Origin: UBA6624 sp964343345 [NCBI: uncultured bacterium]
GTDB lineage: Bacteria; UBP7; UBA6624
Assembly (NCBI GenBank): GCA_964343345.1
Contig: CAYFJE010000002.1
Coordinates: forward strand, 1-38,478
Direction of reading: 5' to 3'
Length of the DNA: 38,478 nucleotides
Positions 31,720 to 38,478 of this stretch are shown piece after piece (within the stretch, counting starts at the first letter, position 1; every line of letters starts with the position of its first letter). The notes beneath the pieces are model-generated. The model saw only the letters and a program-made list of their open reading frames with translations, made no database searches and had not been told where the DNA came from. The position numbers and the translations under genes were made by a program.

Positions 31720-32576
31720 GTTTCAAAAAACAAAATCCAATCAGCCAGCAAAAAAGAGCCACATTTGGTTTAGGGCTTATTACAGCTATTGTGGTTATTC
31801 CGGTGCTGTTGATACTGGGTGTTGTTTTTGTTAAAGGGATTTCGGTTATAGATTGGAATTTCCTAACAACAGAACCGACAAATGGCTTAAGGGATGGCGG
31901 TGTTTTTCCTGCCATAATTGGGACATTGATTCTTGTTGTAGGTGCTGTTGTTTGGAGTGTTCCCTTTGGCGTAGCAACAGCGATTTATCTAGTTGAGTAT
32001 TCACCAAGAAGTCGTGTAGCCAACTGGATAAGATTGGCAATTTTAAATTTAGCAGGTGTCCCAAGTGTTGTTTATGGACTTTTCGGGCTCGGGGTGTTTG
32101 TCATAGCTTTGAAGTTTGGCGCAAGTATTCTTGCAGGCACTTTGACCTTGGCATTAATGAATTTACCCGTAATAGTGACATCAACTGCAGAAGCATTAAA
32201 AGCTGTTCCAGACAGATTTAGAGAAGCAAGTTTGGCATTAGGTGCTAGCAAATGGCAAACAACAAGACACGTTGTTCTCCCCAACTCAATACAAGGCATC
32301 TTGACTGGAATAATATTGGAAATCAGTCGTGCTGGAGGGGAAACTGCACCAATTTTATTTACTGTTGCAGCATTTTATTTGCCAAGATTGCCGCAAAGTA
32401 TTTTTGATCAGGTGATGGCACTTCCTATGCATCTTTTTGCTATTTCCACACAGGTTCCTAATATAGGTTTGGATGTGAGGTATGCCGTTGCCCTAACTCT
32501 TTTATTTTTGGTTTTAGGTGTAAATGCAATTGCGATTTTCATGAGAGCAAAAATAAGGAAAAACAGAATATGGTAA
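31716..32576 (+). CDS. pstA: Phosphate ABC transporter permease PstA
   Basis: A 286-residue permease partner of PstC. Visible features are the periplasmic NFLTTEPTNGLRDGGVFPAIIGT, NLAGVPSVVYGLFGLG, and the EAA loop (FREASLALGASKWQTTRHVVLP) followed by EISRAGGETAPILFT. The start overlaps pstC by four bases and the end overlaps pstB1 by seven bases. With pstC it forms the membrane channel; each permease has one coupling loop, and in this operon two different ATPases are available for them. Confidence 0.95.
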   Translation: MSFKKQNPISQQKRATFGLGLITAIVVIPVLLILGVVFVKGISVIDWNFLTTEPTNGLRDGGVFPAIIGTLILVVGAVVWSVPFGVATAIYLVEYSPRSRVANWIRLAILNLAGVPSVVYGLFGLGVFVIALKFGASILAGTLTLALMNLPVIVTSTAEALKAVPDRFREASLALGASKWQTTRHVVLPNSIQGILTGIILEISRAGGETAPILFTVAAFYLPRLPQSIFDQVMALPMHLFAISTQVPNIGLDVRYAVALTLLFLVLGVNAIAIFMRAKIRKNRIW

Positions 32577-33319
32577 AAGAGATAACTATCGAAAAACTTT
32601 CAGTTTCATACGGAAGAAAACAGGCCATAGGAGATCTTTCTTTGTCGATTGAAAAAAATGAAATATTGGGAATAATTGGTCCCACCACTTCTGGGAAGAC
32701 AACTTTGCTTACGGTTTTAAACAGAATGATTGACACAATATCGTCAGCCACTATTTCTGGCAGTGTGTTTATGGGTGATATCGATATTCTAAAAACACGA
32801 AACATCCATAGTTTGAGGCGGTCTGTTGGGATGATATTTGCTCTTCCGGTTGCTTTACCAATGAGCATCAGGGAAAACGTTGAATATGGCCCAAAAATGG
32901 CAGGAGAGCCAAAAAACGAACTCAACAAGCGAGTCCAAGAAAGCCTTGTTCAGGCAGGATTGTGGGACGAGGTTAGTGACAGACTAGATTCACCAGCCTT
33001 AAAGCTTTCAGGAGGGCAGCAGCAAAGACTCTGTATAGCAAGAGCCTTGGCGTTGAAGCCCAGAGTTCTATTGCTGGACGAACCTTGCTCTGGGCTTGAT
33101 CCAATATCAACAGCCAGAATAGAAGATACATTGGGTGAATTGAAAAAAGAAATGACTATCATTTTGGTCACCAACAACCCCCACCAAGCCGCTCGTGTTG
33201 CGGATCGAACAGCTTTTATGTTGAAGGGGGAGCTTGTCGAACTCTCTGAAACAAACAAATTGTTTACAAATCCTTCAGACAAAAGAACAAAAGAGTATAT
33301 AGAGGGGAAGTTTGGTTAA
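32570..33319 (+). CDS. pstB: Phosphate ABC transporter ATPase, first copy, degenerate Q- and H-loops
   Basis: A 249-residue PstB. Walker A is GPTTSGKT (37-44), the signature LSGGQQQR is intact (146-153), and Walker B LLLDEP has Glu171. Two motifs differ from the family: the Q-loop usually VFQRPNPFP reads IFALPVALP (Ala91 for Gln), and the switch histidine of VTHN is Asn202 (VTNN). This copy can therefore donate a good signature to a partner, but its own nucleotide site lacks the Gln and His usually needed for hydrolysis. The second pstB, directly downstream, has the complementary defect, so a heterodimer is likely. Confidence 0.93.
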   Translation: MVKEITIEKLSVSYGRKQAIGDLSLSIEKNEILGIIGPTTSGKTTLLTVLNRMIDTISSATISGSVFMGDIDILKTRNIHSLRRSVGMIFALPVALPMSIRENVEYGPKMAGEPKNELNKRVQESLVQAGLWDEVSDRLDSPALKLSGGQQQRLCIARALALKPRVLLLDEPCSGLDPISTARIEDTLGELKKEMTIILVTNNPHQAARVADRTAFMLKGELVELSETNKLFTNPSDKRTKEYIEGKFG

Positions 33320-34083
33320 TGACAAAAATATTAATAAAGTCTGAAAAATTTAATTTATGGTATGGCGACTTCCAGGCTTTAATAGATGTAAATCTTGATA
33401 TACCAGAAAATCAAGTTACTGCTGTTGTAGGTCCTTCTGGGTGTGGAAAAAGCACTTTTGTACGATGTATCAATAGGCTAAATGACCAAATTAACACCGT
33501 TACGACCAAAGGCTCTATTTCTATTGATGGAATAGATATTTACCAATATACAACTGACGAGGTTGTCGGCCTCAGGAGATCTGTAGGCATGGTTTTTCAA
33601 AGGCCTAACCCTTTTCCTCTTTCTGTTTTCGAAAATGTTGCTTTTGGCTTGAAAACGAATCCAATGGTCCCTGACGATTTGGCTATAAAAAAAGAAGTTA
33701 ACAAGGCATTAAAAGCTGTAGGCTTGTTCGAAGATTTAGAAGGGGATTTTTCAAAATTGGGGACCAGTCTTTCATTGGAGCAACAGCAAAGATTATGTAT
33801 TGCAAGATGCCTTCCAACAAAACCAAAAATATTACTTATGGACGAACCCTGTTCCGCGTTGGACCCAAGTGACACAGATAAAGTGGAAGAGCTCATAAGA
33901 GAATTAAGGAGAGACTATACTGTTGTAATAGTGACACATAATTTACAACAAGCTGGAAGAATTTCCGATCAGGCTGTACTGTTTCATTTAGGAAAAATCG
34001 TTGAAGCAGCTCCAACAAAGGATTTTTTTCAAAATCCACAAGAAAAAAGAACAAGAGACTTTATTACAGGTCGGTACGGATAG
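33319..34083 (+). CDS. pstB: Phosphate ABC transporter ATPase, second copy, degenerate signature
   Basis: A 254-residue PstB with typical Walker A GPSGCGKS (38-45), Q-loop VFQRPNPFP (Gln94), Walker B LLMDEP (Glu176) and switch His207 in VTHNLQQAGR. The ABC signature, normally LSGGQQQR, reads LSLEQQQR (151-158), losing both glycines that contact the ATP gamma-phosphate. Paired with the first copy, this subunit would provide the complete catalytic half-site, while the opposite site would lack signature, Gln and His. The start overlaps the first pstB by one base (TAATG). PhoU follows after nine bases. Confidence 0.93.
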   Translation: MTKILIKSEKFNLWYGDFQALIDVNLDIPENQVTAVVGPSGCGKSTFVRCINRLNDQINTVTTKGSISIDGIDIYQYTTDEVVGLRRSVGMVFQRPNPFPLSVFENVAFGLKTNPMVPDDLAIKKEVNKALKAVGLFEDLEGDFSKLGTSLSLEQQQRLCIARCLPTKPKILLMDEPCSALDPSDTDKVEELIRELRRDYTVVIVTHNLQQAGRISDQAVLFHLGKIVEAAPTKDFFQNPQEKRTRDFITGRYG

Positions 34084-34092
34084 GAGTAAATA

Positions 34093-34740
34093 ATGACAAG
34101 AAGATTGACTAAATTAATCGACAAAATTAAAGGAAAAACCTTAGCGATGGCACAAGATGTTTGCGCTTCAATGGACGATGCAATGAATGCGATACTGAAT
34201 TCCACCGATAAAAAATACCAAGAAATGAAAACAAGAGAAAACGGAATTGATGCTTTGGAAGTTGAAATAGAAGAATCAATACTTGGGACAATTGCTGTTC
34301 ATCAGCCCGTCGCGGATGATTTGAGAATTCTTGCAGCAATGCTGAAGATAACAAATGACCTAGAGAGGATTGGCGATTATGCAATAAAAATTGCTCAAAG
34401 AGGCAAGGATATTGATGCAAATTTGATAAAAAGTATCAAGGCTCCACTGTCACAACTAGGAGACTCTTCAATTCAGATGATTAAAGATGCAGTTGAAGCT
34501 TTAGATAAAGGAGACGCGGATCTTGCTCAAAAGGTTAGAGATGCTGATGACAGGGTGGACGATTTAAACAAATCTTTAATCAAGGAGTTAGCAAAGATAA
34601 ATGACGATGATTTTGAGTCACTGGTTGCTCTTGTTTCAATATCTAGACGATTTGAAAGAGCTGCAGATCATGCTACGAATATTGCGGAAGATGTTTTGTT
34701 TTGGCTTGAAGGGAGGATCTTCAGACACGGAGAAACATAG
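34093..34740 (+). CDS. phoU: Phosphate transport regulator PhoU
   Basis: A 215-residue stand-alone PhoU with two three-helix repeats: AAMLKITNDLERIGDYAIKIA in the first and SISRRFERAADHATNIAEDVLFWLEG in the second, with the acidic/Asn metal-site residues. It has no DNA-binding tail, unlike the copy at 28881-29810, whose PhoU half is clearly related. PhoU normally links the Pst transporter to the PhoR/PhoB signal; no phoR or phoB is in the window. AGGAG precedes the start. It ends the pst operon. Confidence 0.95.
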   Translation: MTRRLTKLIDKIKGKTLAMAQDVCASMDDAMNAILNSTDKKYQEMKTRENGIDALEVEIEESILGTIAVHQPVADDLRILAAMLKITNDLERIGDYAIKIAQRGKDIDANLIKSIKAPLSQLGDSSIQMIKDAVEALDKGDADLAQKVRDADDRVDDLNKSLIKELAKINDDDFESLVALVSISRRFERAADHATNIAEDVLFWLEGRIFRHGET

Positions 34741-34794
34741 GTCTTTCAAGGCATAAAATTGCCTAATGAAGAAAGTTCGTTATTTTGAAAGACC
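34740..34794. promoter_or_regulatory. Nested inverted repeats across a start codon
   Basis: GGTCTTTCAA (34740-34749) pairs exactly with TTGAAAGACC (34785-34794). Inside lies a small hairpin, AGGCA/TGCCT (34749-34764, 6-base loop). The ATG of the deacetylase-fold gene (34766) is within the larger loop, so an RNA fold could affect its translation. No Shine-Dalgarno is visible for this gene. Confidence 0.4.
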
Positions 34795-35656
34795 AAAGAA
34801 ATATTGGGAAGGGCATGTTTTCCCGATGAAAAAAATGCAACTTTTAAAAGACAGAATCTCTGTTGATTTTGAAGTCGAATTTAATGAACCTGAAGCATTG
34901 CCGGAAGGAGCTGTTGAATTAACTCATGATGCTGATTTTTTATCAAGAATAGATTCTTATTTTAAAAACCCAGAAGCTTCTTATGGGGAATTTGAAGCTC
35001 GATGTGATTCGGATGTTTTCGAGAATGAGTGTAGGGCAGTTGCAGGCACTCTTTCATCCTGCAGAGATGCATTGAATCAGGGTTGGGGGTTTAATATTGG
35101 CGGGGGATTGCATCACTCTTTTCCGGATCATGGCGAAGGGTTTTGTATCATTAACGATGTGGCAATTTCAATAAATCAGTTAAGAAAAGAAAAGGTTATC
35201 AAAAAAGCTGCTGTTATTGATCTCGATGTTCATCAAGGCAATGGAACAGCAGTATGTTTTCAGGGAATTCCTGAAGTTACAACTATTTCAATACATCAGC
35301 AAAACAACTATCCTTCCTGGAAGCCAAAATCCGATCTTGATTTAGGTCTCGCAGATGGAACTGGAGATGACGAGTATCTTCTTCAGTTGTCAAAATCGCT
35401 TGAATGGCTTTCTAAATACAGCAAACCCGATCTTATTTTGTTTTTAGCAGGAGCAGACCCTTACAGAAAAGATCAGCTCGGAGGATTGTCTTTAACAAAA
35501 AAAGGACTAGAGGCCAGAGACAAACGCGTTTTTAATTGGGCAAGAGATAACAACTGTCCAGTTTCTGTCGTTTTGGCAGGAGGTTACGCAAAAGATGTAA
35601 ACGATGTTGTTGATATACACTTCAATACATTCAAATGCTTAATGGAGGTTTACTAA
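34766..35656 (+). CDS. Histone-deacetylase-fold zinc amidohydrolase
   Basis: A 296-residue member of the arginase/deacetylase superfamily, related to AcuC and acetylpolyamine amidohydrolases. GGGLHHSFPDHGEGFCIINDVAIS holds the tandem catalytic histidines and the Asn-Asp pair. The zinc ligands lie in IDLDVHQGNGT (Asp, His) and LAGADPYRKDQLGG (Asp), and the transition-state tyrosine is in VLAGGYAKD. It likely removes acyl groups from lysine side chains or small amines; the substrate is unknown. It lies between phoU and a CBM9-like gene, and an inverted repeat surrounds its start codon. Confidence 0.9.
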   Translation: MKKVRYFERPKKYWEGHVFPMKKMQLLKDRISVDFEVEFNEPEALPEGAVELTHDADFLSRIDSYFKNPEASYGEFEARCDSDVFENECRAVAGTLSSCRDALNQGWGFNIGGGLHHSFPDHGEGFCIINDVAISINQLRKEKVIKKAAVIDLDVHQGNGTAVCFQGIPEVTTISIHQQNNYPSWKPKSDLDLGLADGTGDDEYLLQLSKSLEWLSKYSKPDLILFLAGADPYRKDQLGGLSLTKKGLEARDKRVFNWARDNNCPVSVVLAGGYAKDVNDVVDIHFNTFKCLMEVY

Positions 35657-35657
35657 A

Positions 35658-36473
35658 ATGATTTTTTGTTTTATTTTTTTAATTAACATCTTCCAAGATC
35701 CTGATTGGAAACCTGAAGAGTATTCCGTAAAACAGACTCATACAAAAATTAAAATTGATGGAGTCATTAGCGATGAGGAATGGGGGCACGCTCCTTGGTC
35801 AAATTATTTTGTGGATATTGAGGGTGATTTGAAGCCACTTCCAAAATACAAAACAAAAATAAAAATGTTATGGGACGAAAATTATTTTTATATTGTTGCA
35901 CTGATGGACGATCCTCATATATGGGCAGTAAGCACAGAAAGGGATTCGTATATTTGGCAGAACGAGGGCGATTTTGAAGTTTTCTTAGACCCTGATGGAG
36001 ATTCGTTTGATTATATTGAAATAGAAATCAATGCCATGGGAACCGAGTGGGATTTGCTTATGGACAAGCCATATAGCGAAGGAGGTGTTAACGACGATGC
36101 CTGGAACATTGAGGGCTTAAAGTCAGCTGTCGTTGTTAACGGAACTTTAAACAATCCGGAAGATGTTGATTCGAATTGGGTCGTTGAAATTGCAATTCCT
36201 TGGGATGGAATCAGGCATACATCCAATGTTTCAATGCCTCCAAAACCAGGAGAATCTTGGAGAATTAATTTTTCAAGAGTTTGGTGGAATCATGAAGTTG
36301 TTGATGGGAAGTATGTGAAGATAGGGGAACCTTTTGAAGGGCATCCTGAATCAAATTGGGTTTGGTCGCCGCAAGGTTTAATAAACATGCATATCCCAAG
36401 GCTTTGGGGTTTCATTCACTTTAGGGGAGAAGAAAAAAGAGATAACAGAATATTAGATTTTCTTTCTCGATGA
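35658..36473 (+). CDS. Exported CBM9-like carbohydrate-binding protein
   Basis: A 271-residue protein with a short hydrophobic leader (MIFCFIFLINIFQ) and one domain of the CBM9-like family (DOMON-type sandwich): IKIDGVISDEEWGHAPW at the start, KIKMLWDENYFYIVALMDDPHIWA, DFEVFLDPDGD, YIEIEINAMGTEWDLLMD and WVVEIAIPWDGI. Such proteins bind sugars or oligosaccharides at the cell surface. No catalytic residues are evident. Its gene follows the deacetylase by one base and precedes a sodium symporter and a probable GH130 gene, so it belongs to a glycan-use group. Confidence 0.85.
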   Translation: MIFCFIFLINIFQDPDWKPEEYSVKQTHTKIKIDGVISDEEWGHAPWSNYFVDIEGDLKPLPKYKTKIKMLWDENYFYIVALMDDPHIWAVSTERDSYIWQNEGDFEVFLDPDGDSFDYIEIEINAMGTEWDLLMDKPYSEGGVNDDAWNIEGLKSAVVVNGTLNNPEDVDSNWVVEIAIPWDGIRHTSNVSMPPKPGESWRINFSRVWWNHEVVDGKYVKIGEPFEGHPESNWVWSPQGLINMHIPRLWGFIHFRGEEKRDNRILDFLSR

Positions 36474-36480
36474 AAACTTT

Positions 36481-38418
36481 ATGAATGCAGCAAATCTAGA
36501 TTGGTCAATTATTTTTTTTACATGGGCGATCATGGTTCTTTCTGTCCCAATTGCAAAAAAATACATGAGAAGCGTTGCTGATTACCTTTCTGCAGGAAGG
36601 TCAGCTGGACGATACATACTTTCTGTTGCCCAAGGTATTGCAGCGCTTGGGGCAATTTCTGTTGTCGCAATGATGGAACAAAACTACATTGCAGGTTTTT
36701 CAATGTCTTGGTGGGGGCTCACAATGAATCTTGTTGTTCTGGCGGTAACGGCTTCTGGCTGGGTTATTTACAGATTCAGAGAAACAAGATGTCTAACTTT
36801 GGCTGAGTTTTTTGAAAGAAGATATAACAAAAAATTTCGAATATTTTCAGGATTCATCGCTTTTGTTTCAGGGATAGTTAATTTCGGAATATTCCCAGCT
36901 GTTGGAGCAAGGTTTTTTTTAAACTATCTTGGGCTTCCTGAAAGTCTTTCGGTTATGGGCCTTGATATCCCTACTTTTGCTTTGTTGATGTTGTTTTTGC
37001 TTTCTACTTCTTTGTATTTTGTTTTTTCTGGCGGGCATGTTGCCGTGACGATTGCTGATTTCATTCAAGGGGTTTTCAGTAATTTTGTTTTTATTTGGAT
37101 GATTTTGTTTTTCCTCTTCAATGTTTCATGGGATCAAATTTTTTACTCTTTGAATCAAGCTCCGGAAAATGCATCCTTGATTAACCCTTTCAAAACCAGC
37201 CAGGTAGAAGATTTCAACCTAGGGTTCTTTTTGATAGGTATACTGATTTACGTTTATGGAACAATGTCTTGGCAAGGGACGCAGGCCTATAATGCCTCAG
37301 CAAAAAATGCTCATGAGGCAAAAATGGGGAGCCTTTTGACGAACTGGCGAAATATCCCACAAAACCTCTTTATGTTGTTTATCCCAATAATTGCTTACAC
37401 TGTTTTGCATCATCCAGATTTTGCTAATGAAGCGGGTTTTGTTAACTCTGTTTTAAATAGCGGGACCAGCGATACAGCTGTAAGTCAAATGCGTGTCCCA
37501 ACTGTTTTGGTTTCAATGTTGCCTCCCGGTTTGATGGGGGCTTTTGCAGCAGTTATGTTGGCTGCTTTTATAAGCACTCATGACACTTATCTTCACTCCT
37601 GGGGGAGCATCTTTGTTCAAGACGTTTATATGCCATTCCAAAAAAAGCCACTTAGCCCCGAAAAACACTTAAAGGTTTTGAGATGGTCAACAATTGGCGT
37701 TGCAATTTTTATATTTATGTTTTCCTTGATATTTCAACAAAGCGAGTATATTCTTCTATTCTTTGCAATTACGGGAGCAATTTTCTTTGGAGGATCGGGA
37801 GCAGTTTTGATTGGAGGGCTCTATTGGAAGAGAGGGACAGCTCAAGGGGCATGGTGGGCAATGTCGCTCGGGGCGTCTCTGTCTGTTTTCGGCATATTTG
37901 GAGAAAGGTACATTGACAGTTGGCCAACTTGGCTTAACGGGCAGGTAATGACAGGAATTGTTATTGCATGCTGCATCGTTGCGTATCTTATTGCTTCACT
38001 GAATTCAAAACAAAAAGGTGTCAATTTAGATAAGCTGTTGCATCGTGGAAAATATGAAACCAAAAAAGAAAAAAAATTAATCCAAAGCGAGGTCCCAAGA
38101 GGTTTGAAGGCAATAGGAATTACTGAAGAATTTACCAAGTCTGATCGCAGGATTTATTACTTTACTTACACATGGGTAATTGGGTGGTTTTTGGTTTTTC
38201 TAGTTGGCACAATATACAACCTTAACGCAGATGTTTTAGATGATCAGTGGGTATCATTTTGGAAAATATACATGTGGGTTAATGTTGTTGCTGCAATTTT
38301 CGTTACGATTTGGTTTACATGCAATGGATTCAAGGATTTAAAGGAAATGCTTAAACGGCTCAAGAACAGAAAAATAGACGTTAATGACAACGGGATTATT
38401 TCAGAAAATGATATTTAG
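36481..38418 (+). CDS. Sodium:solute symporter (SSS family)
   Basis: A 645-residue membrane protein with the LeuT-like SSS fold and about 13-14 helices. SVADYLSAGRSAGRYILSVAQG near residue 30 is the family start. FVFSGGHVAVTIADFIQGVF is the central signature. Residues 330-390 (LVSMLPPGLMGAFAAVMLAAFISTHDTYLHSWGSIFVQDVY) carry a conserved sodium-site helix. It takes up a solute with Na+; given the flanking CBM9-like and GH130-like genes a sugar is likely, but not proved. Its last 11 bases overlap the next gene. Confidence 0.92.
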   Translation: MNAANLDWSIIFFTWAIMVLSVPIAKKYMRSVADYLSAGRSAGRYILSVAQGIAALGAISVVAMMEQNYIAGFSMSWWGLTMNLVVLAVTASGWVIYRFRETRCLTLAEFFERRYNKKFRIFSGFIAFVSGIVNFGIFPAVGARFFLNYLGLPESLSVMGLDIPTFALLMLFLLSTSLYFVFSGGHVAVTIADFIQGVFSNFVFIWMILFFLFNVSWDQIFYSLNQAPENASLINPFKTSQVEDFNLGFFLIGILIYVYGTMSWQGTQAYNASAKNAHEAKMGSLLTNWRNIPQNLFMLFIPIIAYTVLHHPDFANEAGFVNSVLNSGTSDTAVSQMRVPTVLVSMLPPGLMGAFAAVMLAAFISTHDTYLHSWGSIFVQDVYMPFQKKPLSPEKHLKVLRWSTIGVAIFIFMFSLIFQQSEYILLFFAITGAIFFGGSGAVLIGGLYWKRGTAQGAWWAMSLGASLSVFGIFGERYIDSWPTWLNGQVMTGIVIACCIVAYLIASLNSKQKGVNLDKLLHRGKYETKKEKKLIQSEVPRGLKAIGITEEFTKSDRRIYYFTYTWVIGWFLVFLVGTIYNLNADVLDDQWVSFWKIYMWVNVVAAIFVTIWFTCNGFKDLKEMLKRLKNRKIDVNDNGIISENDI

Positions 38419-38478
38419 TAGGCACGAGAGAAATCCAATAATTACAAGGGAAGACATCCCGCTTAGTTGTACAGAGGG
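38408..38478 (+). CDS. N-terminus of a probable GH130 glycosidase/mannoside phosphorylase, cut by the window end
   Basis: From ATG 38408 the frame stays open to the end of the window and begins MIFSRHERNPIITREDIPL. This matches the GH130 start, in which an aromatic or basic residue is followed by N-P-I-L-T-x-x-D-I/V-P. GH130 enzymes mostly phosphorolyse beta-mannosides. It overlaps the symporter stop by 11 bases, as expected for one operon. Only about 23 codons are visible, so the call rests on one motif and on the glycan-use context. Confidence 0.6.
   Translation, partial: MIFSRHERNPIITREDIPLSCTE

Noticed and set aside
32570-34083. Recent duplication of pstB as a dosage effect
   Set aside because: The two proteins differ widely and carry different motif changes, so they are old paralogs with separate roles.
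1-38478. tRNA genes, CRISPR arrays, insertion sequences, phage genes
   Set aside because: No cloverleaf-like or repeat-spacer pattern, transposase, integrase or terminal repeat was seen, and the gaps between genes are too short for most of these.

Overview
This low-GC, tightly packed bacterial window starts inside a 2-oxoacid dehydrogenase E2 gene and ends inside the first codons of a probable GH130 gene. It has no rRNA, tRNA, CRISPR or insertion sequence, and no gene-free stretch longer than about 105 bases. Lipoprotein signals, TatAC, a sigma/anti-sigma/RseB-like set, a peptidoglycan amidase and E2/E3 suggest a respiring, probably Gram-negative heterotroph from an uncultured and perhaps streamlined lineage. 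The phylum cannot be placed from sequence reading alone.

Layout. 1-2305: E2 (partial) and dihydrolipoamide dehydrogenase. 2313-3215: tatA, tatC. 3287-8315: a translationally coupled four-gene operon encoding an HdrA-MvhD fusion, an FrhB-like protein, an AsrA-like protein and an AsrB/FlxA-like flavoprotein. 8308-14429: rsmA and a small gene (minus), a secreted hypothetical protein, glycerate kinase and a 967-residue orphan. 14400-18427: amidase, an APC permease fused to two Usp domains, and a lipoprotein. 18403-23006 (minus): hutI, a lipoprotein, an ECF sigma factor, a membrane anti-sigma candidate and an RseB-like protein. 23051-27969: M32 carboxypeptidase, urocanase, an unknown protein and an M24 peptidase. 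28037-34740: a PI-PLC-like protein and a phosphate module (PhoU-winged helix fusion, pstS, pstC, pstA, two pstB genes, phoU). 34766-38478: a histone-deacetylase-fold amidohydrolase, a CBM9-like protein, a sodium:solute symporter and the start of GH130.

The strongest candidate for an undescribed system is the 3287-8315 operon. All four proteins keep the fold-level motifs and order of an electron-bifurcating Hdr/Flx-type iron-sulfur complex. Nearly every cluster-ligand cysteine has been replaced in place, often by a hydrophobic residue and without any length change. The NAD-binding glycine motif of the last protein is also gone, while the HdrA FAD motif is kept. The frames are open and coupled, so this looks like a maintained cluster-free derivative and not a decaying pseudogene operon.

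The second notable system is the phosphate module. A PhoU carries a PhoB-type DNA-binding domain at its C-terminus, and it lies just upstream of 11-bp tandem repeats in front of pstS. The two PstB ATPases show complementary losses that predict a heterodimer with one consensus and one degenerate ATP site.

Other points: rsmA and glycerate kinase both have conserved N-termini that reach past any ATG, GTG or TTG. Several operon-leading genes have a -10-like box only 6-9 bases before the start codon, which suggests leaderless transcripts. All four convergent gene pairs overlap at their 3' ends.
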